A stretch of DNA of 64,000 bases from Phlegmacium glaucopus (Eukaryota > Basidiomycota > Agaricomycetes > Agaricales > Cortinariaceae). Location of the stretch: NCBI GenBank assembly GCA_015039465.1, contig MU130696.1, forward strand, positions 310,001-374,000, in the 5' to 3' direction. The position numbers and the translations under genes are program-made. The notes beneath the pieces are model-generated. The model did not search any database. It worked only from the letters and a program-made list of their open reading frames with translations, and was not told where the DNA came from. This document shows, piece after piece, positions 1 through 11,867 of the stretch; the first letter of the stretch is position 1, and the number at the start of each line of letters is the position of its first letter.

Positions 1-2775
1 AAGCTCGGAAATTAATGGGCAGAACTATGAAATTAACAAGTCAAAAATACACATACGCCGATATAGTAGGGTTGTTGATGATGTTATGTCTCTAACCATG
101 TATGATAGGGGATATATAGCCTACCTGATTTTTCCCGTCCGCAGATACTCCACTTTTGCACTAATGAAAAAAAGAGCCTTCAAACTCAGCCAGCTTGAGT
201 TCTATTACTGGGTATAGGATTTTTTCCCAAACTGAAGGTTATTAAATAAAGAAAAGGCGACTTGTACATGACATTAACATTGACAACTGGAACTTTAGGG
301 CACGTTGGACCTACCCCGTACTTGTCATAATTAAGGCCCGACGTCGATCGACACTGCGCCGACATCTGCGACGGGAATAAGTAGGTACCAGAAAATACCG
401 ACCGACGGCACACTGTGCGCTTGCCAAGGAACCACGAGTTCGTCCTGTTGACCAAAGGGATAAGCCATTGGAAAAAGCTTACAAGGCCACAGTCAGGGGA
501 AGATCGAGCCATTCGTGTCCAGAGAAGTGCGCACTCGGAGGCCGTTGAATATTTTTAGATATTTTTCCTTGTTTGAATTATCATCGCCGCGCACGCGCAT
601 TTCAACGATTTTTTTTTTTAATCGTATGTACTACGGCTCAGCTGACTTATCAAAGCATATCTTTTTTACGAGACTTTTTCACGAGAATAGCTCAGCAGAC
701 CATACTACGGCCACAAAAACTGAGGGATAACGATAAGGGTCTCGTTAATACTATGCAAAAAAGAATTTGAAGCAGTGAGAACGAGATGTAAATCTGGTGG
801 GTAATAAACAATGATCTTTATTGAGAAACCAGCTCGCCTATTTGGCCCAAGTGATAAGAATCTTAGGTAGGACGAATCTTGTAGATTATCATGTCCAAAG
901 TTTCGGCTGATACTTGAACATTTCTTTTGCGGTAATTGCCCTGAAGGCTGATATTGTGTGGTGCTAACGACCCGAGTATTATTAAGATTAAGGCTATATC
1001 ATTTCGACAATAACGCCTGTAAAGGATTATATTTCAAGCTGTTACGATCAATTTTTCATCAAATTTTAATCTTACTGCGTGGCGGAGCGCGGTAAAACAA
1101 TGATTTGTGTGCCTTTTGGGGACCACGGTGAGCAGGTCCAAGATAGATGTGGGAATATCATGCAATGTATTCAAATCCCAAAAAAAGGTCTGTTGATTCT
1201 GTTGATCCAGTGCTAGAATACCTCTTCCGATGAGAAGGTGGGGCTGAACTTCGGCCGTTTCATCTCGTAGCTTATGGCAAAGCACCAGATCAAGAGGTGG
1301 TAAACACACAGCCTTCCTGGGAAAGATAAGAGGCGGAGTGATCACTACCATACACACGTTCAAATTCGATCTCGTAATATCAAAGTTGCAAATACAAATA
1401 ATGTCCCATGGCCAGTCGAAAATATATTAGGGGGTAAAGTAGTCCAGAGTCCAGACTGATGTCGTACACATCCATATGTTTGATGATAATGAGAGAGTTG
1501 AGGTGGCCGATCTCCGAACCTAGATCCGGTGTGCTTCGAGGAACAGGCAAGACATCCTACAGTCGACAGTGCCGAAGAAGACGATCTCAGCCAATCAAGT
1601 TTGACAGAATGCTTTACTTTAGGTGAAGAATGACTGACAGCAATGGGAGCAGATATCAGGCACAAGATTTACCAGTAAACGAGCCTGAAGTTGACAGTGG
1701 TCCTAATGGAGAGAGTGCGCAAAACTTATCTTTCCAAACCGGTTCAGCACTAGCTCGAGTTCTGAGAATGGACTTACTAAAGGCACCTGAGCATAGCTCT
1801 GAGGATAACGCAACCAAAAGAAGTCGCAAAGGAAGCTGATTCTGTTTGATGAAAACATTGCATAGACGTGTCGGTACCGGTCGGACCGGCGTTACATAGT
1901 CGATGTTATACCATTGTACACCGTTGAGCCGAGCTGCTTTACGGACGAGCCAGTTATTAATGGCCGTGAGCTGTCCAGAAACCTAATCTACATTACTGGC
2001 TGCTGAAACTTACCAGATTGATGGCGCCATGAAGAAGAAGACGGTCTCCAAGAATTGATGAACAGAGACTGCCCAACAGCAACCGTCACCTTCCAAAGAG
2101 AGACAGATTTCCTCGACAACCGGTGCTTGCAGCGGTGAGAAGCTTTACTGGTAGTTCAGTGGGCAATGGATTGCATAGAGGATATCGTACCGCTGTGGCC
2201 GAGTACCGGCTTTCTGACTTGGTCATTCACGCAGTGCACATGCCAGTGGACGCATGAAAGCGAGATTCGTGCAGATCTAACACCAAAAATACTCCCTGCC
2301 AATCATGAATAACAAACCATCATAAAGAGACTTGAGGTCGTATATTATATTCTGTTCTTGGTGACGTGCGAACCGGTGTCCAAAACAAGTGAAAGAAGGA
2401 ACACCATCTATCAAGATAACCTTAGAGGGATGATAGACATATAGAAATGCCAACTCTTTCATTGTGGTCGGTGTCAGATGACAAAAAAAATTCTCATCCT
2501 CCCAAGGCCAAATAGGAATGCGTGGGGACACTGTAGCGGGGATCAATAGGTCGGTACTTGTGTGGACCCAAGGCGCCAGGGGATACGCCAGGTAGTATAA
2601 TTCATCTAGAGACTATGGGTAACGCAAAAATCCCGTTATAATTGCGTTGGATTCTCAGGGTAGGAGTGCACAATCATCTCCCGCGGACAATAATATACGT
2701 TCACCTGGCAACTGATCTAAGTCGCTGAGTATTTCGTTTCAACAAGATTCGTTGATTCGGGTCAGAAATCTCGAA
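1..2775. other. Left end, no confidently assigned gene
   Basis: No recognisable gene. Three minus-strand open frames (1034-1363, 1360-1665, 2277-2546) have protein-like composition but match nothing I know. The frames at 1034-1363 and 2277-2546 each contain a similar aliphatic/aromatic stretch (WDLNTLHD and YDLKSLYD), so they could be exons or relics of one unknown gene. A plus-strand frame at 1630-1839 is acidic and Ser-rich. Without a splice model none can be called. The stretch lies downstream of the USB1 stop codon. Confidence 0.3.
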
Positions 2776-3816
2776 TTACATACCCAATAAACGCCATGAA
2801 GTGATTTCCTTTCCAATCTTCACGACCACTTTTTCTACATCAAAGACGCCTATATATGGAGATGATAGTCTGGCGCTGTAACGCTCAATGAGCGAAGTAA
2901 TCAGTTCAGGCGGAAGAACCTCAGCACTATCCCCGAGAGGGGGGAAAATAGAGTTTTCTGACTGGGCAGAGGGTGTGCAGATACCGTCAGAGTTTGATTC
3001 CAAGCTTAGGGTACCTTGTGGCCGAGAGAGGAGTGCCCATGCTATTGAAGCATGGAATCTAGGGTTAACATAATATTCTTGCTGACGGATTGCCCGCAGA
3101 GCTGGAGCAAGAGCACCTGCCAGGGAACGTAGCTATCAAAGCACTGTCTGTATAGGCTTCTTAGAGAAGCCAAACACTTACCTCGTGGTGGCCTGCACCA
3201 ACTTCCATGGTCAAGAAGGTCCTTGTTTTCTCATCGTTGATCATTTCCGACAAGGTCGCAAAGGACAGGATGAATCTTGTAATTAAAATCAATTGACGCG
3301 AAGAAAGCTTTCAATGTGATGAGGACTCACGGTTTTTGTGCTATGGCGATATTTTTCACGGACCTTTTTAACTCCTCCCGTTGATGAGCGCGAAGAAAGA
3401 TTGGGCGGGAAAGTGATATATGAAGTTCTGGGCGCTGGCAACCATTTGAATCCGGCCAGATCTCACGCAAGGTGGGCACGGCCGCCTTTGCATCCAGGAA
3501 AATTTCTTGAATCAACTTGTATAACAAGGATTGGCGACCCAAAGGCAACGATACATACACGTGAGCGGCGAATTGCCCCTCAACATGAGGTGTTGTCCGG
3601 ATGCGTCCTTGGTGTAATTCAGGGTTATCGATTGGTGCAGGTGGTGATATAGATGAGGAGATAGGTGGCAATTTCCTGCATTGAAATAAATTTATAAATG
3701 GAGAAATCTCGAAAGCATTGTGCATCATGCCTTTTTTTTGTTTGTGGAACTTGAACGGGTTCAGAGTCTTCCTCTGAACTCGAATAACTGACAAGGGTCA
3801 ATACGGTTCTTTTCAT
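2776..3816 (-). CDS. USB1: USB1-like U6 snRNA phosphodiesterase
   Basis: Predicted nuclear 2H-family 3'-5' exoribonuclease that trims and protects the oligo(U) tail of U6 snRNA. Four exons fit: 3731-3816, 3331-3675, 3182-3275 and 2776-3132. Both catalytic H-x-S motifs are visible, HISLSRP in exon 2 and FHASIAWALL in exon 4. The N-terminal half carries the family-typical KLPPISSS and RTTPHVEGQ segments, and the C-terminus holds the VVVKIGKEITSW strand. The start is the ATG at 3816. Intron 1 (3676-3730) appears to use a GC donor rather than GT; splicing there joins KKR to KLPP in frame. The gene is divergent from ureG, with about 107 bases between start codons. The fold and both catalytic motifs look intact. 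Family assignment is high confidence; the function is transferred from yeast and human USB1. Confidence 0.9.
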
Positions 3817-3923
3817 GGAATGCGCTCCTCCGCCTAAGCCAGAATTGATGCCGAAGTTTGACCGGGCCGGGATGATAAGCCTTCAAAAAGGTCACCGTGC
3901 AGATAAGACCTCAAACTCATTCA
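3817..3923. promoter_or_regulatory. Shared USB1/ureG divergent promoter region
   Basis: Only 107 bases separate the two divergent start codons, so the core promoters of USB1 and ureG must lie here or overlap the 5' exons. I see no clear TATA box. This is inferred from layout only. Confidence 0.4.
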
Positions 3924-5056
3924 ATGAACGTCCAATTTATCAACAATCTTCCTAGTTCTAGCGAAGCTGAGCATGGCCACGGTCATTCTCATTCTCATTC
4001 TCATGATAATATCACCGGATCACACTCCCATAGTCATGATCCTGAGGAGCACGGTCATACACACGAGCATCTAGAACACGCAGGCACGCATTGTCCAATT
4101 CGATCCTTCCCTCTCATATAAATGACTATATGAACAGGAAAATACTCGGAACGTGATCTACCTGATTATTCGTCCCGTAACTTTGAGGAAAGAGGCTTCA
4201 CAGTTGGCATTGGAGGGTACGTTTGTCGCCGAACGGACATCGGTCGCGTTGACCCATTCTTTTAAGGCCAGTAGGTTCGGGAAAGACAGCATTGACACTT
4301 GAGCTCTGCAAGAGATTGAGGAAAGAGTATAACATTGGTAAAACATAGTGACTCCATACCGAAGGCGTTTTGCTTATCGAGCCACCAGCAACTGTAACGA
4401 ATGATATTTTCACTCGCGAGGACCAAGAATTCTTGATAAAAAATCGTGCTTTACCCACGTCGCGCATCCTCGCGATAGAAACCGGAGGATGTCCCCATGC
4501 TGCCATTCGAGAAGACATAAGCGCAAACATGGGAGCATTGGAGACCCTGCAAGCAAAATATGAATGCCAATTGCTATTCGTAGAGAGTGGTGGCGATAAT
4601 CTGGCGGCGAATTATTCTCGGGAACTGGCCGACTATATTATATATGTTATCGATGTTTCGGTACGTTTTCATCCCGAGAGAGAGCCGTTTTGACTAATAT
4701 TTGGGTCGACCTGAAAATAGGGAGGAGATAAGATTCCACGCAAAGGTGGCCCTGGTATCTCTCAATCAGACTTGCTCGTCATTAACAAGGTGACCAACAT
4801 TATTATTCTGATGTTGACCTCGTTGAACAGGTATCATAATTGCTTGTAGATTGATTTGGCTCCTTACGTTGGCGCTTCCCTCGAAGTTATGGATCGGGAT
4901 TCAAAAATAATGAGAGGCGACGGACCCACGATATTTACCAGTGTTAGAGAAAAGAAAGGTGTTGAAGACGTGGTCGGGCTTATTCTGGCGGCCTGGCGAT
5001 ATGCTGGTAGTCCCGGGAAGGTTGCGCCTGTGGGAGACTCGGAGGATGAATACTAG
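3924..5056 (+). CDS. ureG: Urease accessory GTPase UreG
   Basis: SIMIBI-class GTPase that delivers nickel to apo-urease with UreD/UreF. Six exons fit: 3924-4083, 4138-4216, 4267-4337, 4389-4660, 4721-4789 and 4850-5056. The N-terminus is very His-rich (repeated HSHSH and HGHTHEH), as in eukaryotic UreG, and could bind Ni or Zn. The P-loop [10 protein letters not shown] is reassembled across introns 2 and 3. [27 protein letters not shown] (the Cys-Pro-His metal motif), [14 protein letters not shown] and [15 protein letters not shown] (NKxD guanine specificity) follow. The C-terminus is acidic (GDSEDEY). The ATG at 3924 is the first in-frame Met. Intron 1 (4084-4137) has a GC donor. All key residues are present, so the product should be active. 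The urease structural gene is not in this window. Confidence 0.95.
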
Positions 5057-6192
5057 GCAAAACAAGCAGAAGAAGATGAGCAGTGTATGACTATTGTGTG
5101 ACCCAATACCGACGAAGCCAGTTCTGTTGTAAATATTTAAGCAATATCGATGCAGTGACGATCGCGGAACATCTGAAATTAAAGTATCTGTAAACAGAGG
5201 TAGGCGTCAATATACGAGGTCGATGCTACTAGTCTTGTGGGAAATCTTTAACTAAGCTAGTATGCATAATTTTCCACTGGGATCCATTAGCAAAACACTC
5301 TCGGTGACTGCCCTCTGAGTCGGATACGCATTGGATTTGAAAAATAATCTTCGGTACTGCTTCCGAATGAGTTCTCAGATCATGAACAATCATTAACAGA
5401 TCAAGAATCCGAGAACTGTGTGTAGTGTTGATGGCTGAACGTTAAGAACGTGGCGTGTATGATGCGTATGGCGTGGGAACGTGGGAACAGGTGGCGAGGC
5501 TGGCGACACTCAAAATAGACTTACAACTTTCTAGACACCCTGCAATAAAGATGCAGGACCAACCTTCAGCCCAGTTGTCAGCTTGAACTGTGAGATCCAG
5601 CTCCTCATCAATATTTATCGCGCTGGTTTGACCTGCACACATCGAATCGAGCGTTGACCAATTGGGACCTCTTCTGGCAGAGTCACTGCGGCCAGTATTT
5701 CCTGGTGCTGCATCACCCTGTTGCTGCTGCTTCTCAGACTCTGCATCAATATCCTCAACCGTTCATGATTCCGGTCCTTCAATATTCAGGTGGCCTCCTG
5801 TGTTTTAAGGCATTTTGAGTGTGTAGAGTATGACGAGCTCTCAATCTCAAAAAAAAAAAGCAGGATCATGGGCAATGAGCTCCAGGTCTCGCCACTTTTA
5901 GAAAATTTCACTCGCCACCTGGCGTAACTTGAACAAGATGGCGAGGTTGAGCTCACAACACTAACCGTGTGGTGAAACCCAAATGCATTTCGCTGATTAT
6001 GTTACAACTGAAAGCCATTGAGAAATGAAGGGTAAGATGGGAAAGGTTAAGTGAGAAGGCAAAGTTATTGTTGTGCGATTAAGTAACCAGTAACTTGTCA
6101 CATGTCACGGTACACGTGACGTCATCAGACAAGTGACTCGAGCTTTGCCACCATTAGTTCTTGTACTCTACCCTCAACTGAGAGATATTCAA
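5057..6192. other. Intergenic region with CRE/E-box upstream of IWR1
   Basis: This 1.1 kb stretch has no assignable gene. A minus-strand frame at about 5442-5755 (Gln-rich, then INIDEELDLTVQADNWAEG) looks protein-like, but it opens after an in-frame stop and has no in-frame ATG, so it may be an exon relic. The last 80 bases before IWR1 contain the overlapping motif CACGTGACGTCA at 6113-6124, combining an E-box (CACGTG, bHLH type) with a full CRE/ATF site (TGACGTCA). Binding is inferred from motif identity only. Confidence 0.4.
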
Positions 6193-7484
6193 ATGCAAGC
6201 ACCACCAGTCATTGCCACCTCTCAGTCATGCACTATCTTGCGCATAAAACGAAAACGTAATGAAGAACCGCTTGATGCACTTGGTAAGACGCTCGTCAAG
6301 TCTATAATATCTGATCATAGATCATAACCCATATTATTTAATAGTTGTGGACTCTCGCGTCAGGAGAAAGAAGTCTCGTGGTGGCGTTGGTGTGTTTCAG
6401 TATGCCCAAACGGTAGAGAACGATGCTTGGGACGATGCGCAGCGGCAAAAAGACATCCAGGTGCTTGAGTTTCTCCGCGTCTAAAGTACTGATTTTCATT
6501 ATTACGAAACAGGCCAAGATATCCCAGCTTGCTCTTGAAACTGCTGCAAAAGCAGAATGGAAATCTCCACCAACCGCCAAAGATGTAGTACCTCCTTCAC
6601 CTGTTTCTCGCCAGCCAAAAGACGACAGCACTCGTCGGTATACGATTGTTCAGCACGAGCAACCCAAAGTTCCAATCAATGGCTTTCCTACCAGTCCGTG
6701 AGTCATGATGATTGATTAGGCACCCAGCTCTATTCAACCTTATATTGGTTGCAAGTCCTAAAGTCCTCTCTTCTAAAGAGAGCGAAAAGAATCCAGTTGA
6801 TTTTAGAATGTATGACGCGATTCCGGCTACGCAACAGTCGCTGTCTGCAGACGAGTCGGAAATGGACAAGTTTTTGCCTATGCTCAATGATTACCTTAAA
6901 AGTGAGTGGCGACTTTACCTCATTATTGTACGGCTTTTAACAAAAGGATAGTCCATGACATAGACGTAGGCAGTGAAGCAAACTCACGAGTCCTCAAAAA
7001 ACCTTCTGGTGTGATTGGGCAACCTACCTTGCCAGCATCTACCTCGGACGGAGACTATGTTTGGGACGTCTTTTATCATCGACCAGCGACTTTGAGCGAA
7101 TGGAATGAAGCTGCCAATGTTGGTACCCTGTGGGTAGCATGTATCCCCTTTCCCCGAACTTGTCCATCTCATCGTTATTTCCAGGACTGGACTCCCCCCT
7201 TCGTTCGGAGCTATTTATGATTCTGCCTCAGATTCGGAAGAAGAGGAAGATGAAGCAGATGAAGATTCCAACGGTAAGTGGAACTATTTCTGGTGTTCAG
7301 TACTCACAAAACCCATCTGCATCTCGTACAGCCGAAGAATATTATAAGAACGATTACCCCGACGAAATTGACAGCTCAGAAAGTAGTGGTAAGCGTCCGA
7401 ATCCTCGCCATGTGGTTTTACGTCATGTCCTCTTTTCAAGACGAGTTCCATGAAGATTCAGAGTATGCAGAGTATGACTTATAA
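6193..7484 (+). CDS. IWR1-like RNA polymerase II nuclear import factor
   Basis: Likely homologue of yeast Iwr1 / human SLC7A6OS, an adaptor that carries assembled RNA polymerase II into the nucleus. The N-terminus has the family signature SCTILRIKRKRNEEPLDAL, followed after intron 1 by VVDSRVRRKKSRGG, a basic NLS-like region. The central part contains YVWDVFYHRP. The C-terminus holds the Iwr1 domain acidic/aromatic block: SASDSEEEDEADEDSN, then AEEYYKNDYPDE and a final DEFHEDSEYAEYDL. At least five short introns are needed. The ATG at 6193 was chosen because it immediately precedes the conserved IKRKR segment. A Met-less upstream frame from 6133 is open but shows no family similarity. The gene is convergent with the small gene that stops at 7574. 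Family assignment is good; exact splice sites in the middle are uncertain. Confidence 0.82.
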
Positions 7485-7573
7485 TGCACCATTCACCACT
7501 CTTTACAGTCTCAAAGTTTTTATTTATTTTTCTACTCATCATCTGTATCAATCACCTGGTATTTTTCCCAAAA

Positions 7574-8049
7574 TCATTCCACTTCCTCATCGTCATAACG
7601 CTCATCTGCAATTTTACAATTATGCATCCCTAGAATCATTTCTATTCATAGGAGTCACTCTACACAATCATGTTAGCTACGGGTTCATCAATGAAATATT
7701 CATTGTTACTGACCTCCGATCTTAAACTCTGTGCCCCATTGAGGCTGCCTTCCAAATGTCAAAAAGGATGCATCACTGGTGTATCCAATGAAAGCAATCG
7801 CACCATGTTGGTAGGTCATCAAATACAGCAAGCTCCAGTAACCATCGTATCGACTGAAATTGAAAAGTCAAGTATTATTTCTAGCTAGCGTTCAACCCAG
7901 AGATCCGCACGAATGGTTTCTACGACACAGTCCGCTCGGTTAAGAGTTACACCGTCCAGAGCTGTAATCCTAACCCGGTCCGATTTCTTTTTCTTTACAC
8001 GAAGGCCATTGAAAAGTGTTTCAATTTGGAGTTTTATCAGGACGTCCAT
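7574..8049 (-). CDS. Uncharacterised small protein
   Basis: I do not recognise this protein. Three exons are suggested on the minus strand. The first, from ATG 8049, reads MDVLIKLQIETLFNG, a Lys-rich stretch and DGVTLNRADCVVETIRADL. The second contains RYDGYWSLLYLMTYQHGAI and FLTFGRQPQWG. The last reads DERYDDEEVE and stops at 7574. The junction between exons 2 and 3 (GGA-G to AT-GAG) is clean, with a gtcagt donor and a gcag acceptor. The junction between exons 1 and 2 has no good GT donor; a GC donor near 7885 is possible. The product would be roughly 115-120 residues, ending in an acidic tail. It is packed between the BOR1 stop (8208) and the convergent IWR1 stop (7484). Confidence 0.45.
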
Positions 8050-8207
8050 TCAACTAAGCGCGGATGCACTACGCATCATGCCAACTCGACGACCTGCAAT
8101 TTTGGAATAAAACAATAAAAATTGCCTGTCGAGGCGTACTTCAGGAGCCCACGACCCTAGTTAGGTGACGTCGAACGACTGTGGACACATTTCGGTCGAA
8201 TAGATAT

Positions 8208-10399
8208 TCAGGAGCCGCCACCTCCGACGGATTTCATAGTCTAAGATAAGAAATAAGGCGGGTGGATGGATGGAATATGACATGGGGATTTACTTACAAA
8301 AGCTGACGCAGTTGGACCATCAAGGATAGCCAGTTCTTCTCTTGTGAAAGACATGCGAGGAATTATAATTGTACGAATAGGCAAAAGTAGCATGATGAGG
8401 ACCGGAAAACCTATCGCCGCTGAAAGAAAACAACGGCATAAATATATACATAGTCAGCAGATAATCAATGAGAGAACATACCAATAGTCTGTGTAATCGC
8501 AAAAGTTGCACCAAACCCAAGAAGCTGCACGCCAACAAATAAGAGAATTCGCGATTTGCGAACTTTCTTGAGTGGCTCTTGTTTAGGAGTGACACTGTTG
8601 TCTTGTATGAGATAAAGAATCTTTCTCGTTATTCCATTTGACTGGAGGGCGTCAACGCCCATATACCAGCTAAGAAACAACATAAATGAGGACCTCAAAA
8701 GAGGGATATGATTGAGAACTCACAAAAGTCCAGCAAGAACTCCTCTGGGAATTAAGTGTAATATATGTAAGAAGGGGTTAGTTAGAAGAACAAGACACAG
8801 AAATCCCTGTGCAAGGTTTGATACCCGTTGCTCTACGACAGCCACAGGGACCTCATGCGTAGAACTTGCTGGCGGGAAAGGAGGGTCGAGATCACGACGA
8901 ATAGAGCCTAGGGTCGGATTGCCAGTTGAGGTATGGATATGGGAACGCGAGGCACTATCCTCCTCGTCCTTTTGTGACCGACCCATGATGAGAAGTGATT
9001 TGGTGTGAATGGGTGCCTGAGGTATGAGCCCATTAGGAGCGGGTATGCCGATGAGGCCTGCAATGAATGTAGTGACTCCAAGAAGGAAGAAGTCATAATG
9101 GAATCCTGGGGGTTTGCGAAGTGGAAATTCAGATCCCTGAGCCATGAGTGACTAAAAATAATAATTGGCATAAGTATTATCGCATGAACACATCAAAACA
9201 AGTAGACTGACTGAAACATTGTGATCAAAGAAAAATAGGATCCATAAGATGATACCAAAAGGAAGGGCAATCACAATCCATTTGGTTTCGATTTCCCAGA
9301 ACCTAACGAGCCATTGTCTGCCGCGTGCGGCTTGGAAAGTGCCAGCTATGGGAAGAGTCAGCGGATTGGTTCCATTGAATCTTCCCCAATACACCATTGC
9401 TGAGGTCGCGACCAAGGAGATCGGCATGCCATAATCCGAAAAAAAGCGTCGTACATGTCTATGAAAGTAGGGTGTTTTTGATAAAGATTGAAAAAGAAAA
9501 GAGCTGACGAGCATGAGAATAGCAAGGATGATGGATACTAATACGCCTTGAGCACGTGGAGAATCAGGAGGTACAAATTGACGGGTGAGGACTTGAATGC
9601 CATATTGGAGGTAGACCCATGATACATAGAAACCGAAGGTATCGCAGGAAAAGAGGGTGACGTATTTGAGAAAATTGCACCCTGTGGAGCTTGAGATAAG
9701 GTGGGGGAAACAAGAGATTCAAAAAAGGTATTACAATTGAGAATCGCAGTTATCCAATGAAGGATTGCAGCCCAGAGGTAAACCCATCCAATAAATTGCA
9801 GATAATTTGGTGGGTTGGGCTCTCTATTGAGAATATAGAATATAGTTTTGTTAAACACAGTGATGGGTCCTAGTGCCAAAATATTAGCAGAATTTCTGAT
9901 GCGACGAGTTTTAAATTTCAAAAATACCTGTAACTCCAGCTATTGTGAGAGGTTGTGCTCCAAAGACTGAGAATATGAACGCTGCCATGAATGAAGCAAG
10001 CAACACCTCCGTGACGCCATATTCCTCTGTAGTTTCTATTAGATCTAGAGAGAAAGCGATTTCGGGGAGGACACTAAATGATACATCCAGTCTCAGTGCG
10101 TATATAGATTGAAGAGAAGTCATTGAAACTCACTTGGCGAAGAAGATGAGGGCAGTGGCAGGGACAACACGGTAGTTCCAGGCGTCTTTCCAATCGCTGA
10201 GATACCATGGTGCCCTTGCACGTATGTCGACTATGATGCCTGCTCCAAGGCGTCTAAGGTTGAAAAATTGTGTTGGTCTTGTTCGAAAAGTGGCAGAAGT
10301 GGCAGCCGGTTCTCCTTCCGATCCTAGTATTTGCTGTGGAAGCTCTTGAATGTCGGGTAGAATGTCTTGAGCAAGTTGACTGATCGTGGAACCTGGCAT
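8208..10399 (-). CDS. BOR1: BOR1-like borate/anion transporter
   Basis: Multipass plasma-membrane transporter of the SLC4/Band 3 family, related to yeast Bor1, which exports borate. Reading from the ATG at 10399: a cytosolic N-terminus rich in Gln/Ser/Thr, then ARAPWYLSDWKDAWNYR, which in the family precedes TM1. The SLC4 signature FSVFGAQPLTIAGVTG follows, then NKTIFYILNREPNPPNYLQF and a long series of hydrophobic segments. Between two late membrane segments lies a hydrophilic loop (about 8840-8990). LIPRGVLAGLFWYMGVDAL and PRMSFTREELAILDGPTAS come near the end. The last coding exon is tiny (8208-8240) and encodes TMKSVGGGGS after a gtaagt donor. At least seven introns are needed. The annotated start may not be the true first exon if an upstream intron exists. 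Substrate is inferred from the family. Confidence 0.88.
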
Positions 10400-11352
10400 T
10401 TCAAGTTGTTGGAACCAAAACTCTACAGTGTAGCGAAAGCACTTTACATACCATCACTTTAATAGAGAAGCTTGCTTCCTCAAATGTTGTCCGGTCATTT
10501 TATGAAACACCATAATCTGGCTACCATCTTCTCACGCGGTAACACCGCACACTTGCGCTTCTAGATGACGTAGAAGGTGCTTTCTGAGCGCGTCAAACGC
10601 AAGAAACAAAGCTATGTGATCATTCCAACGCGTAACCGTAGAGAACAAGACCAGAGAGCCAACTTGCGGAAGGGTGCATGAAAAATTGCAAAAATTCGGC
10701 ATTCTGAGAGATTGATCCGGTGGCGGCGACAACCATAGGTTGTACCGCTTTTGGAAAAAAAATCGGTCCGCGTGTGTAAAATGTCCTCAAGAGTCAATAC
10801 GGCTACATATATTTATCAACGTTGAGAATACCGTGGGGTCGGACGGCTCCCGTAAGGAGGTAATCACAGAACGCGTTTGATACGCGTAATATCGCGTAAT
10901 GCAAGGCCGAGGTTCGCCACTTTTCCGAGTCAAACGCTGATAAACTATGTCCTCGATTGTCCTTCTTGTAACTTATTTTTAAAGGAAGGATAGAACGGGT
11001 TTGATACTTTGGTGAGGGCTGCCAGTTATAATGTGCACGTACTCGGACCTGCACCATCCGATATACTCGTGGCAAGATAGTTGAGGGGCTCATCGATAAA
11101 GTTAACTTGAAACCCCCATATGAAATTTATATAAAATATGTAAACACCTGGAAACAGTTTTGGTTGTCACCCCCTCCGAATTCATTGATGACAGCCCTTG
11201 AATTTGAAAACATATTCTTCGTAGATAAATGTACAAGATTATTATTTTGTCGTATCTTATCTTGGCGGGGCATCGGTTGTGATGACATCATTGTGTTCCT
11301 TGTATGACCATTGTCACCTTCAAGGTTTCATATCTTCATCCAGACCTACACA
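10400..11352. other. Intergenic region, nothing recognised
   Basis: Upstream of BOR1. Open frames at 10532-10797 and 10803-11093 (minus) match no family and have no convincing splice context. No repeat is obvious. It forms the transition between the core block and the repeat island. Confidence 0.4.
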
Positions 11353-11766
11353 ATGCAAACCACCCTTCCAGATCTCCCTCTCACCAATTATGGACAAGCA
11401 ATTCTCAATCCAACTTTCCATAGTTCTACAAAAACAGCTCCACGGAAACATCCCAGAACTGATCTTGCAAACCTCAATATCTGGACCTCTTTTCCGATTC
11501 AGAATGACATTCATCAAGTCATCCAGTCTGCAACCAATTGTGCCAATTTACCACCTACTCCTTTTACTGTTGGTGTGTCCTCAAAGACAAGACTTGTGAA
11601 ATCTGAAGAATAGATCTGTGCTCATGCAATGGTTGAATTACATGAGTGGGTTGAAGAGGTGGTAAATAAGTTTGGGGTGGTGGGATATTTTGATGAACCA
11701 GGCGGTGGAAATGCAGCCAGGATAGGAGACCCTGATTTCTCATGGGTCATGAGCATCAGCAAACTC
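11353..11766 (+). pseudogene. Broken unknown ORF cut by a MITE
   Basis: An open frame from ATG 11353 (MQTTLPDLPLTNYGQAIL...) runs to a TAG at 11611-11613, then continues in the same frame with protein-like sequence (AMVELHEWVEEVVNKFGVVG, then DEPGGGNAARIGDPDFSW) until it enters the MITE at 11753. The composition on both sides of the stop is similar, so this looks like one coding region with a nonsense change and a transposon in it. I do not recognise the family; a relic transposon ORF is possible. Confidence 0.35.
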
Positions 11767-11867
11767 TGATTTTTGCCATAGTGGTGCTACAGAGATAGGG
11801 ACCCATGCTATACTTTACTATATTTTGCTATAACTCACTATGACAAAAAATTGGAGTTTGCTGATGC
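11753..11867. repeat. MITE copy 1
   Basis: A 115-bp element with inverted termini GCATCAGCAAACTC and GAGTTTGCTGATGC. Internal sequence is shared with the copy at 31991-32184: TTTTTGCCATAGTG at one side, CACTATGACAAAAA at the other, and a core ACAGAGATAGGGACCCATGC. No open frame. A target duplication is not clear. It interrupts the broken ORF that starts at 11353. Confidence 0.75.

Noticed and set aside
5442..5755. A minus-strand gene downstream of ureG
   Set aside because: Protein-like for about 100 codons but preceded by an in-frame stop, with no ATG and no recognisable exon partner.
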